Shown here: piece after piece, positions 1 to 12,065 of the stretch | Numbering within the stretch: position 1 is the first letter of the stretch | Layout: each line of letters starts with the position of its first letter | NCBI GenBank assembly: GCA_029216955.1 | Contig: JANAVB010006998.1 | Coordinates: 310,001-374,000, forward strand | DNA length: 64,000 bases | DNA from: Iris pallida | Taxonomy: Eukaryota; Streptophyta; Magnoliopsida; Asparagales; Iridaceae | Direction: 5' to 3' | Position numbers and translations under genes: made by a program | The notes under the pieces: generated by a model | Seen by the model: the letters and a program-made list of their open reading frames with translations, nothing else | The model's database searches: none | Told to the model about the DNA's origin: nothing

Positions 1-874
1 CAATTAGTTTGGGTGGAAAAGGAATTGAAATAGATTTTATAGGATTTAATGAAGATGGAGACTCACCTCTTCTCAAACTTGGAAAATTCCTAATGGAGGC
101 TAGCCCTAATTTCTAGGAGGGGATTAAATAGGTGGGAAGACCTATGTGTGGCCGGCCATGGGCTGTTGGACTAGGGTTAGGGTTGCACTAGGTTGGGTTG
201 GGCCTCTAAGGCTTTAAGTCATAATTATGACTTATGAAATCACAAGCCATTTCCTAATCAAATTAAATCCTAATTTCTCCAAAATAATTCTAATGAGTTA
301 ATCATCACTAACTTGGGTCAAGCTAAGGTTACTTAACCTAACCAAGTAGACATGACCTAGGTTAGCCTCTAGGACAGTCTCCTAAGTCAACACCAGTCAA
401 AGTCAAAACTAGCACCAAATCAATTATACTAAAAATCACTGAAAATTCTAATAAATATAATTAATACTAACTATCACTAACCATGGTTAGCTAAGTCTAG
501 CTATGACTAATCTAGGTTGGGTCCAAACCAAGTTAGGCTAATCACAATACATGGCAATCAATTAAATAATATTAAAATCACACCATTCTTAGTAATACAT
601 TAAATTCCAAATAATATATATTAAATTCAAAATGACAAAAATACCCTCGAACTGGAAATGATAAATGAAACAGCCTAATCACATGGCTAGGCTCTAGGTT
701 AAGCTGTCTCTAGTGTTACACTATCAAAACACCAAAATCATAAGTCATGATTTAAAATAGTTTTAAAATAATTTAAAAATTACCAAAAATCATATCATAA
801 TTTAAATATCATTATTAAAAGATTAAAATTACAAAATTTCAAAATTACCCTCATTTGGAAAACTGGGTATTACA
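1..874 (-). mobile_element. LTR fragment (U3 side) of a minus-strand Ty3/gypsy element, cut by window edge
   Basis: Read on the minus strand, this block begins TGTAATACCC at 874, a typical LTR start. It is then similar over hundreds of bases to the U3 of the TE-B LTRs (8110-8863 and about 13650-14399), including the A/T-rich run after a GAGGGTAATTTTG stretch. A TATA-like CTATTTAATCC lies at about 122-132 on the minus strand. No ORF is supported. The rest of the LTR lies left of the window, so neither its length nor a target duplication can be checked. Confidence 0.6.
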
Positions 875-2860
875 TATGAATAAGACGACGAATGGTATAA
901 TCAAGAAAGTGATATGATTCATGATCTAATTAGTCACGCGTAAAAATGATAATAATGATAGACAAGAGGAGAGTGTGATTTGGTACAATCGAAATAGAAT
1001 CGATTAGTTTGGTCGTGATGAAAAAGTATTTAAGGATGATCCAATCAAAATCATTCCAACACGAACGATTGTGTAGGCATGATCATAGAATCAAACCTAG
1101 GAAATGATACGAATTGACTCGATCGAAATATAATAAGATGTCTAGTCGTGATCAAAATTGTTCAAGGATGATCAAATCCAAATTGCTTAAAATATTTATC
1201 TCTAATTATTTAGGCACGAGTTTGGAATCAAAATCTAGATGAGTTTAGGAATCCAGTCGAAATTACATTAAAAGATGACAATCTGAAAAATAGAAGTATA
1301 AGAAAGGAAGGGCGAATTATTGGTTTATCGAGAAGACTGTGGCTAGGAATAAGCACAAATCGATTTAAAAGAAAAACTTAATAGTTATATGCCAATCAGA
1401 CGTAGTTTCTATGGTATTCGAAACTCGTAAACATGATCGAAGTCATTTTACCAAAAATTTATGCCTCGCCATTATACAGCTAGCTGCAATAAACTCTTGA
1501 TTCTATGACTCAAGCAAGGATACGATAACGAATATCCAATCAACTCTATCCAATCTGGACATAACACTTAAGACGAAGATAGGACAACCAAGATGTAGCT
1601 TTGACAACATTCGATAACGTATATTTATTCGAGATTACTTCAACTTAGGGATCATGCCTCGCCAGTGCGCTGCTGGCTGTAGTGATCCCACAGTCTCCAT
1701 AAGTCAAATAAGTGGCAATAGTGCGCGGCTGTCTGCCATCATAAGTCACCGATCATCCCTTAAACTACATCCTTAGAATCTCAACGGAGGTTCAAAAATC
1801 CTAAAACAAATTGATCATGATGGAGAGAGCTAGAAGTTTGAACAAAGTGATCATTATAGGAAAGTGTACGTATCCATCCTTGAAGGGAAGGTATCAGTTT
1901 TTTTTAAAAATTTAAACAATTGATTAGAAGGGACATGGTCGAAGGCAAGATAAGTAAAAATCTTATAACCCTTACTTCACGGATATTCAATATTCACCAT
2001 TGAGAGGAAAACTTTTGAAAAAAAAACTTAATTCGAGATTAATAGACAATTAAGGGAAAAATTATTTTAAAAATAAACCTTTCGGTCCAAGGAAAAGAAT
2101 ATAAGTGATACGAACTTATGTTATGGTGGTGTTTAGAAAAGACATATGATAAAGTTGTACAATTGATCATGATTAGAGGAAATGGCCGAGGGCAAAAGAA
2201 ACATAAACTTAGATTTATATTTCTCTAATATTCAAGATCAAGGAAAAATAGGTATAAAGCACTATGTCTACCTATTATGAATATATTTATACACAGGTAT
2301 ATATGTATAGCCTAAGTAAGTCCCTAAAATCCCACAATATTATTCTAATATAAAGTTATCCTATTTTCAAGTAAAATATAAATTTAAATAGCAATAATAC
2401 AGATATTATATTGAATATATAATTTATAGAAATTATTCACAATACTAGAAATTGACTACCAATATATATGCACATCTATACGTCTACATAGACGACATTG
2501 GTCTCACATTGTGACCACCAGGACTTGGGTTGAGTTTCGGGCTAATTCGGAACAACCGAGTCTTCTAAAGTCAATAATCTTAATAATAAATAATTAATTT
2601 ATTTCTAAGGTTATGTCATGATTTGGTCTGGTTTTCTTAGTTAGTGCATACCTATAACTCAGCCTCCACTACCATGGCTAGAACACTAGTCAAGGCACTC
2701 GACCACACTCTCAGTGCCAAAAATTTTGGTCAACTTGCACTCCGAAACTTAACCGTGACTAAGGCCTTCTATACTAAATATTTATAAAATTCTAAAAATC
2801 ATATTTTAATTCAAATAAAAGGAATAATTGCTATTTTCAAAATTTCGGAAAGATGTTACG
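875..2860. other. A/T-rich, no gene seen; probably decayed LTR-element DNA
   Basis: No coding region or RNA gene is supported here. On the minus strand the right end (2860 leftward) starts CGTAACATC directly after a polypurine run at about 2862-2880. It may therefore be a decayed 3' LTR whose first base changed from T to C, but its sequence does not match the LTR at 3127-6605, so the two are not an obvious pair. Confidence 0.4.
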
Positions 2861-3126
2861 GATCTATCCTCCTTAGAAATATCGTCGATCAAAATGTGAT
2901 AATGTATCCTGAAAGTCATCTAGTGAGACCTATGTAGTAACCTTAACTACCCAATGTCAAATTAAAATAGGGACTCCTAGTCCTAACCATTCTCTTAAAA
3001 TTGATTTACTCCTAGTCGTGAATGAGCATTTCCTAGTCGCAGGCCCGCAGTAGAATGACTAATATGGTACTACCACGAGTTCACACAATTTGTAAAATTG
3101 GACCTGCATGGGCCACCACAAAAACT
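2861..3126 (-). mobile_element. Short internal/leader piece of TE-A
   Basis: This interval lies between the inner end of the LTR at 3127 and a polypurine run (about 2862-2880, minus strand AAGGAGGATAGATC) like that preceding the TE-B 3' LTR. It contains the shared leader motif at 3101-3120. If both limits are right, the interior is only about 270 bp and entirely non-coding. Alternatively it is a deletion product. Confidence 0.4.
3101..3119 (-). promoter_or_regulatory. Conserved leader / candidate primer-binding motif (TE-A)
   Basis: Minus strand reads GTGGTGGCCCATGCAGGTC, seven bases inside the LTR end at 3127. The same 19-mer, or a one-base variant, sits at the same place in four other elements of this window (10259, 15017, 41541, 61802). 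Confidence 0.6.
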
Positions 3127-5363
3127 TGTCACGACCCGCACCCTCTTTTTCGGATACGAGACGTGTCCAAGCCAGCCTATGCCGTAGAGTCGGCGGTAGA
3201 ACGCTGTCAAGCCCACAAGAAATAATTGCTCAAAATAAACATTATTGCTCATTCACATTTCTAAATTTATTACAACCTTTACAATATTTAAAATTTAAAG
3301 AAAATACAAAGTTCTCACATTTAATGGAAATGATACAACTGCTAACTATTTTTAGGTTTCTGTCTGCAAGTACACCATAATCTCCCAGTGCTAAAGAAGC
3401 CACAGCTAACCTAAAAAATGTTGATTTCCAGTCAGGAATGGAACAAGTACACAAACCGACGGCAATACGAAAACACAATAGAATTAATAAGACATGAAAA
3501 TAACATATGGAATATGAAAGCTAGAAAGTAACTGATGACATGGCAGGTGGTGAAGAAGACAAAGAAAAATAAATAAAAGACAACTACCTATGTGGTGTGA
3601 AATATCATTTTTGACATGTGAACGACTAGGGGGTAAATACGGCACCCTGCACATGTCGTATGCAGCTGCTATCAGTCAAGATTAGACATATTGGAATAGT
3701 TCTGGGTAGTCCACATGTCTACTTAGATATTTCCCCTCTCGACTACTCCGTGTGACGTGCGTGTCAACAAGCAGCAAGATATATGTATAAACATGAAATG
3801 GAAAGACTACTATGAATTGAAAGCAATCAGAAAGTGCACTTGCCTGAGGTCCTTAGCTGGAGAAACCGATAGTACAACTACATCAGATGAGTCACTAAAG
3901 TCAACATATGCAAAAAGTCTCCAGATGCTGAAATAAATATTACTAACGTTCTTAGAATAGTCAAATTAGGTAGGATTGCCTGTCCTTAAGTCCAATTCTG
4001 GACACAGGGACAAAACGATAATTTTGGGTCAAAACGGTGTCCGTCGTTGGACCCGCTTTGCATCGAAAAGCGTACCAGAGTCAATGGTCTCTAAAGTCAT
4101 CAAACTATATGTCAACAGGTCTGGTTTTCTGATACGAACCCAACCGTATGTCCAAAGTTGGATTCTGGCGGGCCGTGCACAAAATCGCCCGTTGAGTCCA
4201 GAATGGCCTGTTAGCCTAGGGTTGATAGGGAGCCCAAAATTGCAAGAACATATGAAGAATAATTAGTCACGATTAGTATTAATCTAAGAGGGACTTTGAG
4301 AAAGAAAATATTTATATATTTATTTAGAAAACTATTATTACGATATTTGCAAATAATATTTTATTAGCTAAAAATTTTAGACAATAAGCAACCGAGAAAA
4401 TATTTTAGGGAAAAGATTTATAAGGACAAAACTCCAAAATACTAGATGTTTGGTTTACTGCAGTTTATTATATGAACACTATTGGATTTGAACCCAATAT
4501 ATTTTTATTTAGAAGCCTAAAAATATCCCTTTTAACTAAATGACTATTTTTAGTAATAAACCCCAAAGTAAATATAATATAATCCATTATAAATTCCCAA
4601 ACCATTTCTGATATACTTGGAAACTATTTCTAGTTCATATATTAAAATAATAAATTTTAATAAATTAATGGTAACCATAGTAATACTAATAACCATTCAA
4701 TTAGATTAATATACTGATGTAACTAAAATAATAATATTATTAATTAATGTACAGTACATGTATGTATATAATACTGTGCCTAGTATATTACATCATTACT
4801 AACCAAATGTATATCGTGCTACATCATGAGTCTGCTATTGATTTCTACACCATGTATAAAATAATAGTAAGCAAACATTTAAGTTAAACAAGAGTGTTAC
4901 TCTTCCTTTGTTTCTAGTAAAGAGGAAAGAAAGGACAAATGTTTTGAAGGAATAGAAAGATAGGAAGAGAGAGGTTAATAACTTTCCATTGCTACTGTGA
5001 GGGAGGTTATTCAATATTAGAAAACTCAGAGACTAGAGAGAGAGTCACCATGAGAGGGGAGAGAGCTGGAGAGGGCTTACCAGAGACGATGGCTCGCGGT
5101 CGTGGTGGCAAGAGCTCGGGGTCGCACAGGCGCTTGGTGTACGCGCGTGGTTGTGCAGCGACATACAACGGCACAGAGGAAGGAGTACGGCACGGCAGGT
5201 CCGACCTCCGTGCGGTCGCGAAAAGAAGTTCAAGCGGTGCTCCGATTCGTATGGCACAGTAGAGCTCGTGGAGGAATCGGCGACACTCGACGCTGGGGTG
5301 GTGCAACATCGGTTGAGGAGCAGTGGAGAGTCCTGACGGTATCGAGTCTCTGGATGTGGGATG

Positions 5364-5628
5364 AGGTCTTGCGTCAGCACTTCGGGGGCGCGTTGCTGCA
5401 GCTGACATCTGGCTCGATGCTAAGATCCCTGATGCTGACAATGGACGTGAATTTGGACCCCATGCATTAGAAACAGGTTCATGGGAATCTATCACTACCA
5501 GCAGTAGATGGTCGAGTACCACTTCCACCAGATGATGGACGACCACTAGCAATGCTTGGTGAACCAACACTGCCCTCAGCATGGAGAGATGACACACTGG
5601 AAGTACCCCATGCATTTGGAAGGACAGG
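5364..5628 (-). pseudogene. MOS1-like (BAT2 N-terminal family) gene fragment, frameshifted
   Basis: Two adjoining minus-strand frames encode a Ser/Pro/Gly-rich stretch. Bases 5628-5479 contain NAWGTSS, then GSPS, then RPSSGGSGTRPSTAGSD. Bases 5489-5364 contain SNAWGPNSRPLSASG and RPRSADARP. Order and spacing match what I recall of the region after the BAT2 N-terminal domain of plant MODIFIER OF SNC1 (MOS1), a nuclear protein affecting expression of an immune receptor gene. One extra base near 5489 breaks the frame, and flanking sequence on both sides is not recognisably MOS1. The piece sits inside the TE-A LTR, so it is best read as a captured or retained exon fragment, not a working gene. 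The family assignment is from memory of motifs, not a search. Confidence 0.5.
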
Positions 5629-5803
5629 ATGGAGTGGGAGCTGTCTATGGAGTATCGCAGCCGTCGGCGGGATCGAAGCGTCGGGAACGACGATTGCGTA
5701 TAGAGAAAGAGAGAAGGAAGAAAAGAAGGATGGTGGCAACGGGTTTTGTGGACGGGAAGTAGGAGTTGTACATTGTCTACCGGAAAGAAAATAAGAGAAA
5801 ATT

Positions 5804-5806
<3 letters not shown>

Positions 5807-5874
<68 letters not shown>
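5807..5874. repeat. (AT)34 microsatellite
   Basis: This is an uninterrupted AT dinucleotide run. It creates a long Ile-Tyr run in overlapping ORFs, which is an artefact. Confidence 0.98.
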
Positions 5875-5879
<5 letters not shown>

Positions 5880-6605
5880 GCGATAAGATTGGCTTTTAGG
5901 AAGAATTCTATCAGGATTAGGATTTTCCATAGATAATATTTATCTTAAACCAAACGTAATTATTTAAAACAATTTATTCTAATCGAAATTCATTATTAGA
6001 TAATAATATCAAGCTAAATCTAAATAATTTAATTCGTATGAACTTAATCAAATCAAATAACAAATTTAATATAATCATAATACATTAGAAGATAGAATAT
6101 TAACTTAAATTGATATCCAACATAATCAAATAATTTTAAATCATATAAATGAAATCTTGAAATTAAATGAATGATCATTATCATAATTTGAAGTAGAAAG
6201 GTAAAGAAAATAATATTGATATTATCATTAATTAAATCCTATAATTCAAATCTATGGTCAACCTAATAATTTACAAAATAATAATATATTCTTAAATCAA
6301 AACGGTAATTGATTACTTAAATAATATTCGATAAAATATATTTTTATTAATCAAATTCTTATAAAATATTTATAATTTTCAAAATTGTTTTTCGAAATCA
6401 ATAAGCTAATAACTCAATAACGTCAATAATGAATTTTGAGAGAAAAATATTTTATCTTAAATTAATCATACGAATTTTCTTTTAGAAATACCAAAAATAG
6501 TAGGAAAATAACGTGTACATGTTTCCAAAGAATTTGTTTCAAAACACAAATAAAAGTAGAATAACTAAATAAATAAAGTTTGAAAACACGGGAAGAGGAG
6601 TTACA

Positions 6606-8863
6606 GTTATCATAGTTAATATCAATGTTCACAATTACTTGTAGGTTCCAGGATTTGGCCACAATTACACTAGTTCACATGTGAGTTAACAAATAAGAAT
6701 GTGTATAGCACAAGTAGTTTAGAACCCAAGTTTTAGTGTTCAGTCATGTAGGAAAAACTCAGTTTAAATTACATTCAAGATCTCAGTTTACACAAAATCT
6801 AAATCCCATCCCTATTTCGAATTGGAAAGTAATGTACCCAACTCAATTTCAGTTTAACATACATTCAGTTTTTAGTCACACTTAAAACCAGTTATCATTT
6901 AAACATTAGATTCTCAGTTATCTTGAAATAAATCTCAGGTTTACATGTAATTGTACATATGTTTCAGTTCACAGGTTTCAGTTGAATTCAGGTTTAACCC
7001 TTCAACTAATTCAAACTTATAAATGAACCTTCAAGCTAAACCCAGTTTTCAAATGAATATCACAATCTTAGGTTAATTATGTTTAAACCCAGGTAGACAG
7101 TATAACATCTCCTTTGAAATCTCTAAATCGAAATTACCTTTAAATCTCAGGAATTCATTCACTAACTGACAGTTCATATTAAACAAAAAAACTGGAAAAC
7201 ACTGATACCTAAAACCCAAGTTCGAAAACCTAAATAAACCAAATGAAATTAAACAACAGTCATATGGGAATGTTCCCCATGTGATCTCGTGTCTAGGGTG
7301 GGTCATTCGTGTCCACTAGAGTGGACACGAAGTGTCCAAGCAAGGTAACTAGGTTCAAAATTCTGGTAGTGCACAGTTCGTGCACTGGCTCGTGCAGCCA
7401 TGTCGATCGACCTAGGTCACAACACGAAGCACGTGAGGTCTTGTGCATGTGTCCATAGGTAGATGAGGTCTCAGGCTAGAGAGTCGACACCCTGTATCGA
7501 GTCCAAGGCGTGTCAGTGTTCGAGTCGAAAACCGTATCAGTAGGGAAAACCCGTGTGCACGGTCTGTGTACAAAACCAGTGCGTGATCGATTACGTGTCC
7601 GACGCGAGACGAAGAGTCGTAAAACTTAGGGAGTGACTTGTCAGTCACTTCCCTGACCTCCACACCAATTTTGGTGGGTTCACAAGGTCTGTGCAGTGAG
7701 CATGACACGCGTGGCAACAAGACATCGAGACACTGTCTCGTGCTGCAAGTACGTGTCAATTTTTGACACGAAAATGATAGCAGTGTGTGCTCAGTCAATG
7801 GGGGATTGAAAACACATGTATAGGGCTATCAATCCATGCAATTAGTTTCAAAAATGGTTATTAAAAGACTGGTTTAGGCATTTCATCGATTACCGATTCA
7901 TTTGGGTTGATACGTGTTCGATACGGACACAAAATGGACACTACCTAGCACCAAACTATCCCTACAGCTATGGGAACCCTAAATGAATGCATCTATGAAA
8001 ATAAAACATGATTTAGAAGGGTTTCATGGGATTTACCTATTGAGATTGAATTTCAAAGAAAAAGGATAATGATGAGGTTTCTCCTTGAACTCCAATTGAC
8101 CAAAGCACTTCCAACCCTAGCTGGCAAGCCCCTACTAGCTTCCACTATGGTAGAGGGTGATGTTGCAATTGATTAGGACCAATTTGGGCTTGATTTGGAT
8201 ATTAGGGAATAATTGGGGAAGAACACAAAAAGAGGCAATTAAAATGATTTAAAATGATGCTAAAGGTTAATGTGTTATATTTATAGAGGGGGTGGGGGTG
8301 TTTGATGGCTGCCATTAGGTTAGGATTAGGGTTTAGGATGAGTGGTCAAGGCTTTTCCAACAAATTCAAGCCAATCTAAGGGCTCACAACTAAAGTAATC
8401 TTTCTTAACATTTAGCCTAAAATATCCCACTAACAAAATATATAGATTTAATCTAATTTGATTACTTAGTTGAAACCCTCTAACTTAGTCTCTAGGGTCA
8501 TGACTAACATCTAGATTAGGCTAAACTTCTAGGTCAAGTCTCAAATAATTAACTAGCACATATTTAATTCATATAATTTATAATTTCACAAAAGTGTCAA
8601 AATGACCAAAATACCCTTAGGCTAAAAAGTAAAAATATGAGATTCTAAACACATGATTAGGTCTCCATGATCATGATTAGTCTTCTAGGTCATGCATGAC
8701 TAAGGTTACACTATCAAAATACCAAATTCACATATCACCATTTTAAATAGTTTTAAAATAACTAAAAATCACCAAAAGTCACAATATGATTTAAATATCA
8801 TTATTAAATGATTATAATTACAAAATTTCAAAATTACCCTCATTTTAGAATCTGGGTGCTACA
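6606..8863 (-). mobile_element. TE-B 3' LTR, truncated at its distal end
   Basis: This is nearly the same sequence as 12150-14399, with scattered substitutions and small indels. It ends at 8863 where the minus strand starts TGTAGCACCC, and a polypurine tract lies immediately inside, so it is the 3' LTR of a minus-strand element. About 1.9 kb of the distal part present in the other LTR (10285-12149) is missing because TE-A inserted at 6605/6606. A minus-strand TATA box (CTATAAATA) is at 8278-8286, followed by telomere-like CCTAAACCCTAA sequence. Confidence 0.85.
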
Positions 8864-10284
8864 AGTCTACCCTCCTTAGAAGAATTTCGTCCTCGAAATT
8901 AAGATGGTCGTACTCCTTCTAGGTCAAACCCCCAATAATAAGGTCGAAGTCTCTTCCTAGCGGCACACAAGATCAACAAATAAAATATGGATAGTAGGCT
9001 TAAAATGGGTCATGTCCAAAATTTGGCTCGACAGGTTTAGGTTGAAAAGGTGTCCCCAATTCGAGTCAAAAATAAAAGCAACTCCGTGGGGTAAATCAAT
9101 ATGTGATCTTGTGTCAGGAAAGTCGTGTGAAGCAAATGAAGCACAAGATGGTGTGTCCGAATGGAACACGAAGGTCATAGGTGTAGGGTGTCATGTTTAG
9201 GTCATGCATGTCAAATCGGTTTTGAGAAAACAACTAGTCTTGTGCTCCTAAATTAAAAGTCACGGTAATGTACATATGATAATCATAATTTAAGTGGGAA
9301 TGGTCGAATAGCTTAAATTGAACGGGTAGTTGTGATCCAAAAGTAGTACAAGGGAACAAGTTGAGTGGGACAGACTCTGGTCATGAGTGCCAGACTGGGA
9401 AGATAAGGAAAATAATGAATCAATCAGGGCTGTTAGGCACTATCATCTTATATGAAACTGGAAACTGGCAGCAATGGTCCCCATTCTAAGGTCAGAAGTA
9501 CACTATCAATTCTAAGTCAAAAAGTCCTAACACAAATCATCAATTCATTATATTTAGGAGAAATTTATATCAAAGGAAGTTACACCAAGGATTATACTAA
9601 CAACTAAAACTACTCCTACTCCTAAGTTAATTTAAGAAGAACAACAACAATTTTTTTTTTGAAAAAGACTGAATTAAAAAGGTAGAATGATATTTTATAA
9701 ACCTTCTTGAGATAAAATCTGATAATCATATGCGTCTGTCCAAAATCATGATACTCAGAATTTTCGTCATACTAGTAAGCAAGGCTACGATATTCACAGA
9801 GTCCTCGACTAAGGTACATACCTCTAGAATCAGGGTATTTAAAATTTTTGCATTGCCGCATGCTTGGCCACGAAAACCTTAAATTCCCACACCCGAAAAA
9901 AATATCCTAAATCAAACTGTATGTCCTCACCATGCTTGCTAATGTGTCTGTAGAAGATTCTAGATTACATAACTAAGTCGACCTAGCCCATACGATTCAT
10001 CTTGGTAGAATATTTCAAATTAACCTTGATTACCAAGAATCAAATTCATCAACAAACAAGGAAGATAAACAGAAGCTGTTGGAATCAAATTTTGAGATAT
10101 TCATAATGAGATTCTTAAGGGTCATCCAAGGAATCTCTCAAGTAGTCCTAACAGTGATTGAATAACTCTCTATACTGCTTAATCCTATATCCTAACAGCA
10201 GGCTCGCAGCAGCACTCTAAGTCGAGCACCACTACGAAATCACACTAGTTGCGACTCCGACCTGCATGGGCTACCACAAAAATG
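8864..10284 (-). mobile_element. TE-B internal region, non-coding (1.4 kb)
   Basis: Flanked by the two TE-B LTRs. On the minus strand the left end carries the usual plant gypsy 3' sequence, a TTTCGAGGACGAAATTC block followed by polypurine AAGGAGGGTAGACT at 8864-8877. The right end carries the leader motif. No gag, protease, RT or integrase sequence is recognisable. With LTRs of about 4.1 kb, this is a non-autonomous, LARD-like element. Confidence 0.75.
10259..10277 (-). promoter_or_regulatory. Conserved leader / candidate primer-binding motif (TE-B)
   Basis: Minus strand reads GTGGTAGCCCATGCAGGTC, one substitution from the other copies, seven bases inside the 5' LTR. Confidence 0.6.
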
Positions 10285-11569
10285 TGTCACGACCCGTACC
10301 CTGATGAAGGGCACGAGAATGTGGGTACGTCCAGCCTACGCCGCAGTGTCGGCAGTAGAACGATGTATAGGTCGTCTATAACATCTAAGATCTAACATCA
10401 ATATGATATAAACATGTCATCTTCGTACGGAGGTATAATATAACATCTCAACTATATATCTCAATCACAAGTCTAGGAAAGATAGAGCACGATATGGAAT
10501 CAGATAAAAGGAAGAAACTGAAATATAAATAGAGTTATCTCACCACACAAAGTAGATGTTTAATACAAATAAATACAAGTCCTGAAATATAACTAAGTCT
10601 CAACTAACAATCGAAACAATCCGATACAAACTGAAAACTAAAAATACTAGACTAGAGTAAGCACCCTTTACTGAGCTAGATGCTCCTTGGGCTCCTGAGT
10701 GTCATCCTCATGTGCTGCATAGAAGGTAGGGCAATCACCATCATCATCTGTAATATTTTTAACAGGTCCATTCAAGACTGGAACGAGTACAAAATCTCAA
10801 ACAACAGTTCTTGTTATACAATATTGAAAATGTAGCAGTAGATAGAGAGAATATACTAGGTAAAGTAGAGCGTACATGCATCCTGGCAGGGTATATCAAA
10901 ACTGTAATGAGATAAGACAAGAGAACAATGTATAACATGTACGAAAATCTGGAACTACTATCTATGTGAGTCTAGTACTAGTTTCAACATGTGATCGGCT
11001 TAGAACTTGATACAATGTTTGGCCTGGCTAATCATATATGAGTGTATGATTAACACTATACAGTGAGGATACAATGGTGATACAATGCTTGATACAATAA
11101 TGATACTGTGGGGTATTGATCACATATCTATGCTAACACCCCCATCCCTGACTAATATAGTAGATCCAGTCACGACACGTCATGACACATGATTCTCTGA
11201 GAAGGTAGCTAGCCTTCGCAGGAATCCTGTCTATATAATGCACAAGGAACTAGGAAGACTTTCACAAGGCATACCATATATAAGAGGAATAACATCTTAT
11301 GATGGGATCCAGACAAATACCAATCTGTGTGAACAATGTGTCAAGAGAACAAGGATATCTATACTAAATACTAAAAACAAAGACGATATCATAAAACTGA
11401 AATATTATCAGAGAATGTACTCGTCTATCACCCTGTATGACTGATATGAATGGATGTTCGAACTTGTGTCACAAAGTCCTATTTAGAGTAAAATAGATTA
11501 TAATGTATCCAAAAATAAGGTAATTGAAGTGTATGATGCAAACTATATGATTTCTAAGTCAATCTAGAT

Positions 11570-11700
11570 CAAAGTCAACTATTGGTCAACTTTGGTCAAC
11601 TTTGGTCAACTGTCTAGGCCGAACTAGGTCAAACTAGGCCTAACAGAGCCAAACTAGGTCAAAGTCAACTCTGGGTCAACATCCAGTCAAGGCTATCTAG
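11570..11700. repeat. Cluster of GGTCAAC (W-box-like) repeats in the TE-B LTR
   Basis: Three copies of TTTGGTCAAC or close variants lie head to tail (about 11580-11612), with further GTCAAC and GGTCAAA copies up to 11700. The reverse complement GTTGACC matches the core TTGACC bound by WRKY factors. Position is downstream of the LTR TATA box, so a regulatory role is only a possibility. Confidence 0.5.
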
Positions 11701-12049
11701 CGTTAGTCAATACAAGTCTAAGAGTCCAAGGGTTCAAAAAGCCTATTGTCAACTATTGGTTAAACCTTACACTAGGCCTATAAACCATATTGCAAAATAC
11801 AACCTATAAATACAAATATATATAAATACATACATTCATGTATACTTAGTTTACATACCTACCATAGATGCCTACCTCACATATCATGTATATTATATTA
11901 CATGATACATACATGTATACTTGCATTATATTATACTTACATTCATGCATCTATGCATTACCTACATACATGTTTACATATAGACACATATGCATTTATA
12001 CATAGAGAGAGGGTTAAGGGGGGTATACATGTGTGTGACAGTTTACTTC

Positions 12050-12065
12050 ATGTGTGTGTGTGTGT
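12050..12065. repeat. Short (TG)n tract
   Basis: TG dinucleotide run within the TE-B 5' LTR. Confidence 0.8.

Larger units (their letters stand above)
3127..6605 (-). mobile_element. TE-A 5' LTR (about 3.5 kb)
   Basis: The inner end reads GGGTCGTGACA on the minus strand, matching the LTR ends of TE-B, TE-C and TE-G. The outer end is placed at 6605, where the minus strand starts TGTAACTCC and where the homology between the two TE-B LTRs abruptly begins (GTTAT at 6606, GTTAT at 12150). TE-A therefore appears inserted in the left LTR of TE-B. A 200-bp part (3980-4200) is the reverse complement of similar sequence in the TE-D LTRs (25260-25400, 31000-31110). The LTR also holds the MOS1-like fragment and an (AT)n tract. 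The 3' partner and second target duplication are not seen. Confidence 0.6.

Noticed and set aside
5007..5930. 307-residue minus-strand ORF as a gene
   Set aside because: Its first part is the (AT)n tract read as Ile-Tyr, and the MOS1-like motif needs a frame change within it.
1..6605. Pairing of LTR 3127-6605 with LTR-like 1-874 or 875-2860 as one element
   Set aside because: Their starting sequences do not align, so they are treated as separate remnants.
7412..7798. 128-residue minus ORF and its partner at 13027-13341
   Set aside because: It lies inside the TE-B LTRs, the two copies differ in length by a stop, and no recognisable domain is present.
12041..12046. GTGACA near 12042 as the outer end of a short LTR starting at 10285
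   Set aside because: Homology with the other LTR continues well past it to 14399, where a proper TGTAGCACCC start and a gag breakpoint occur.
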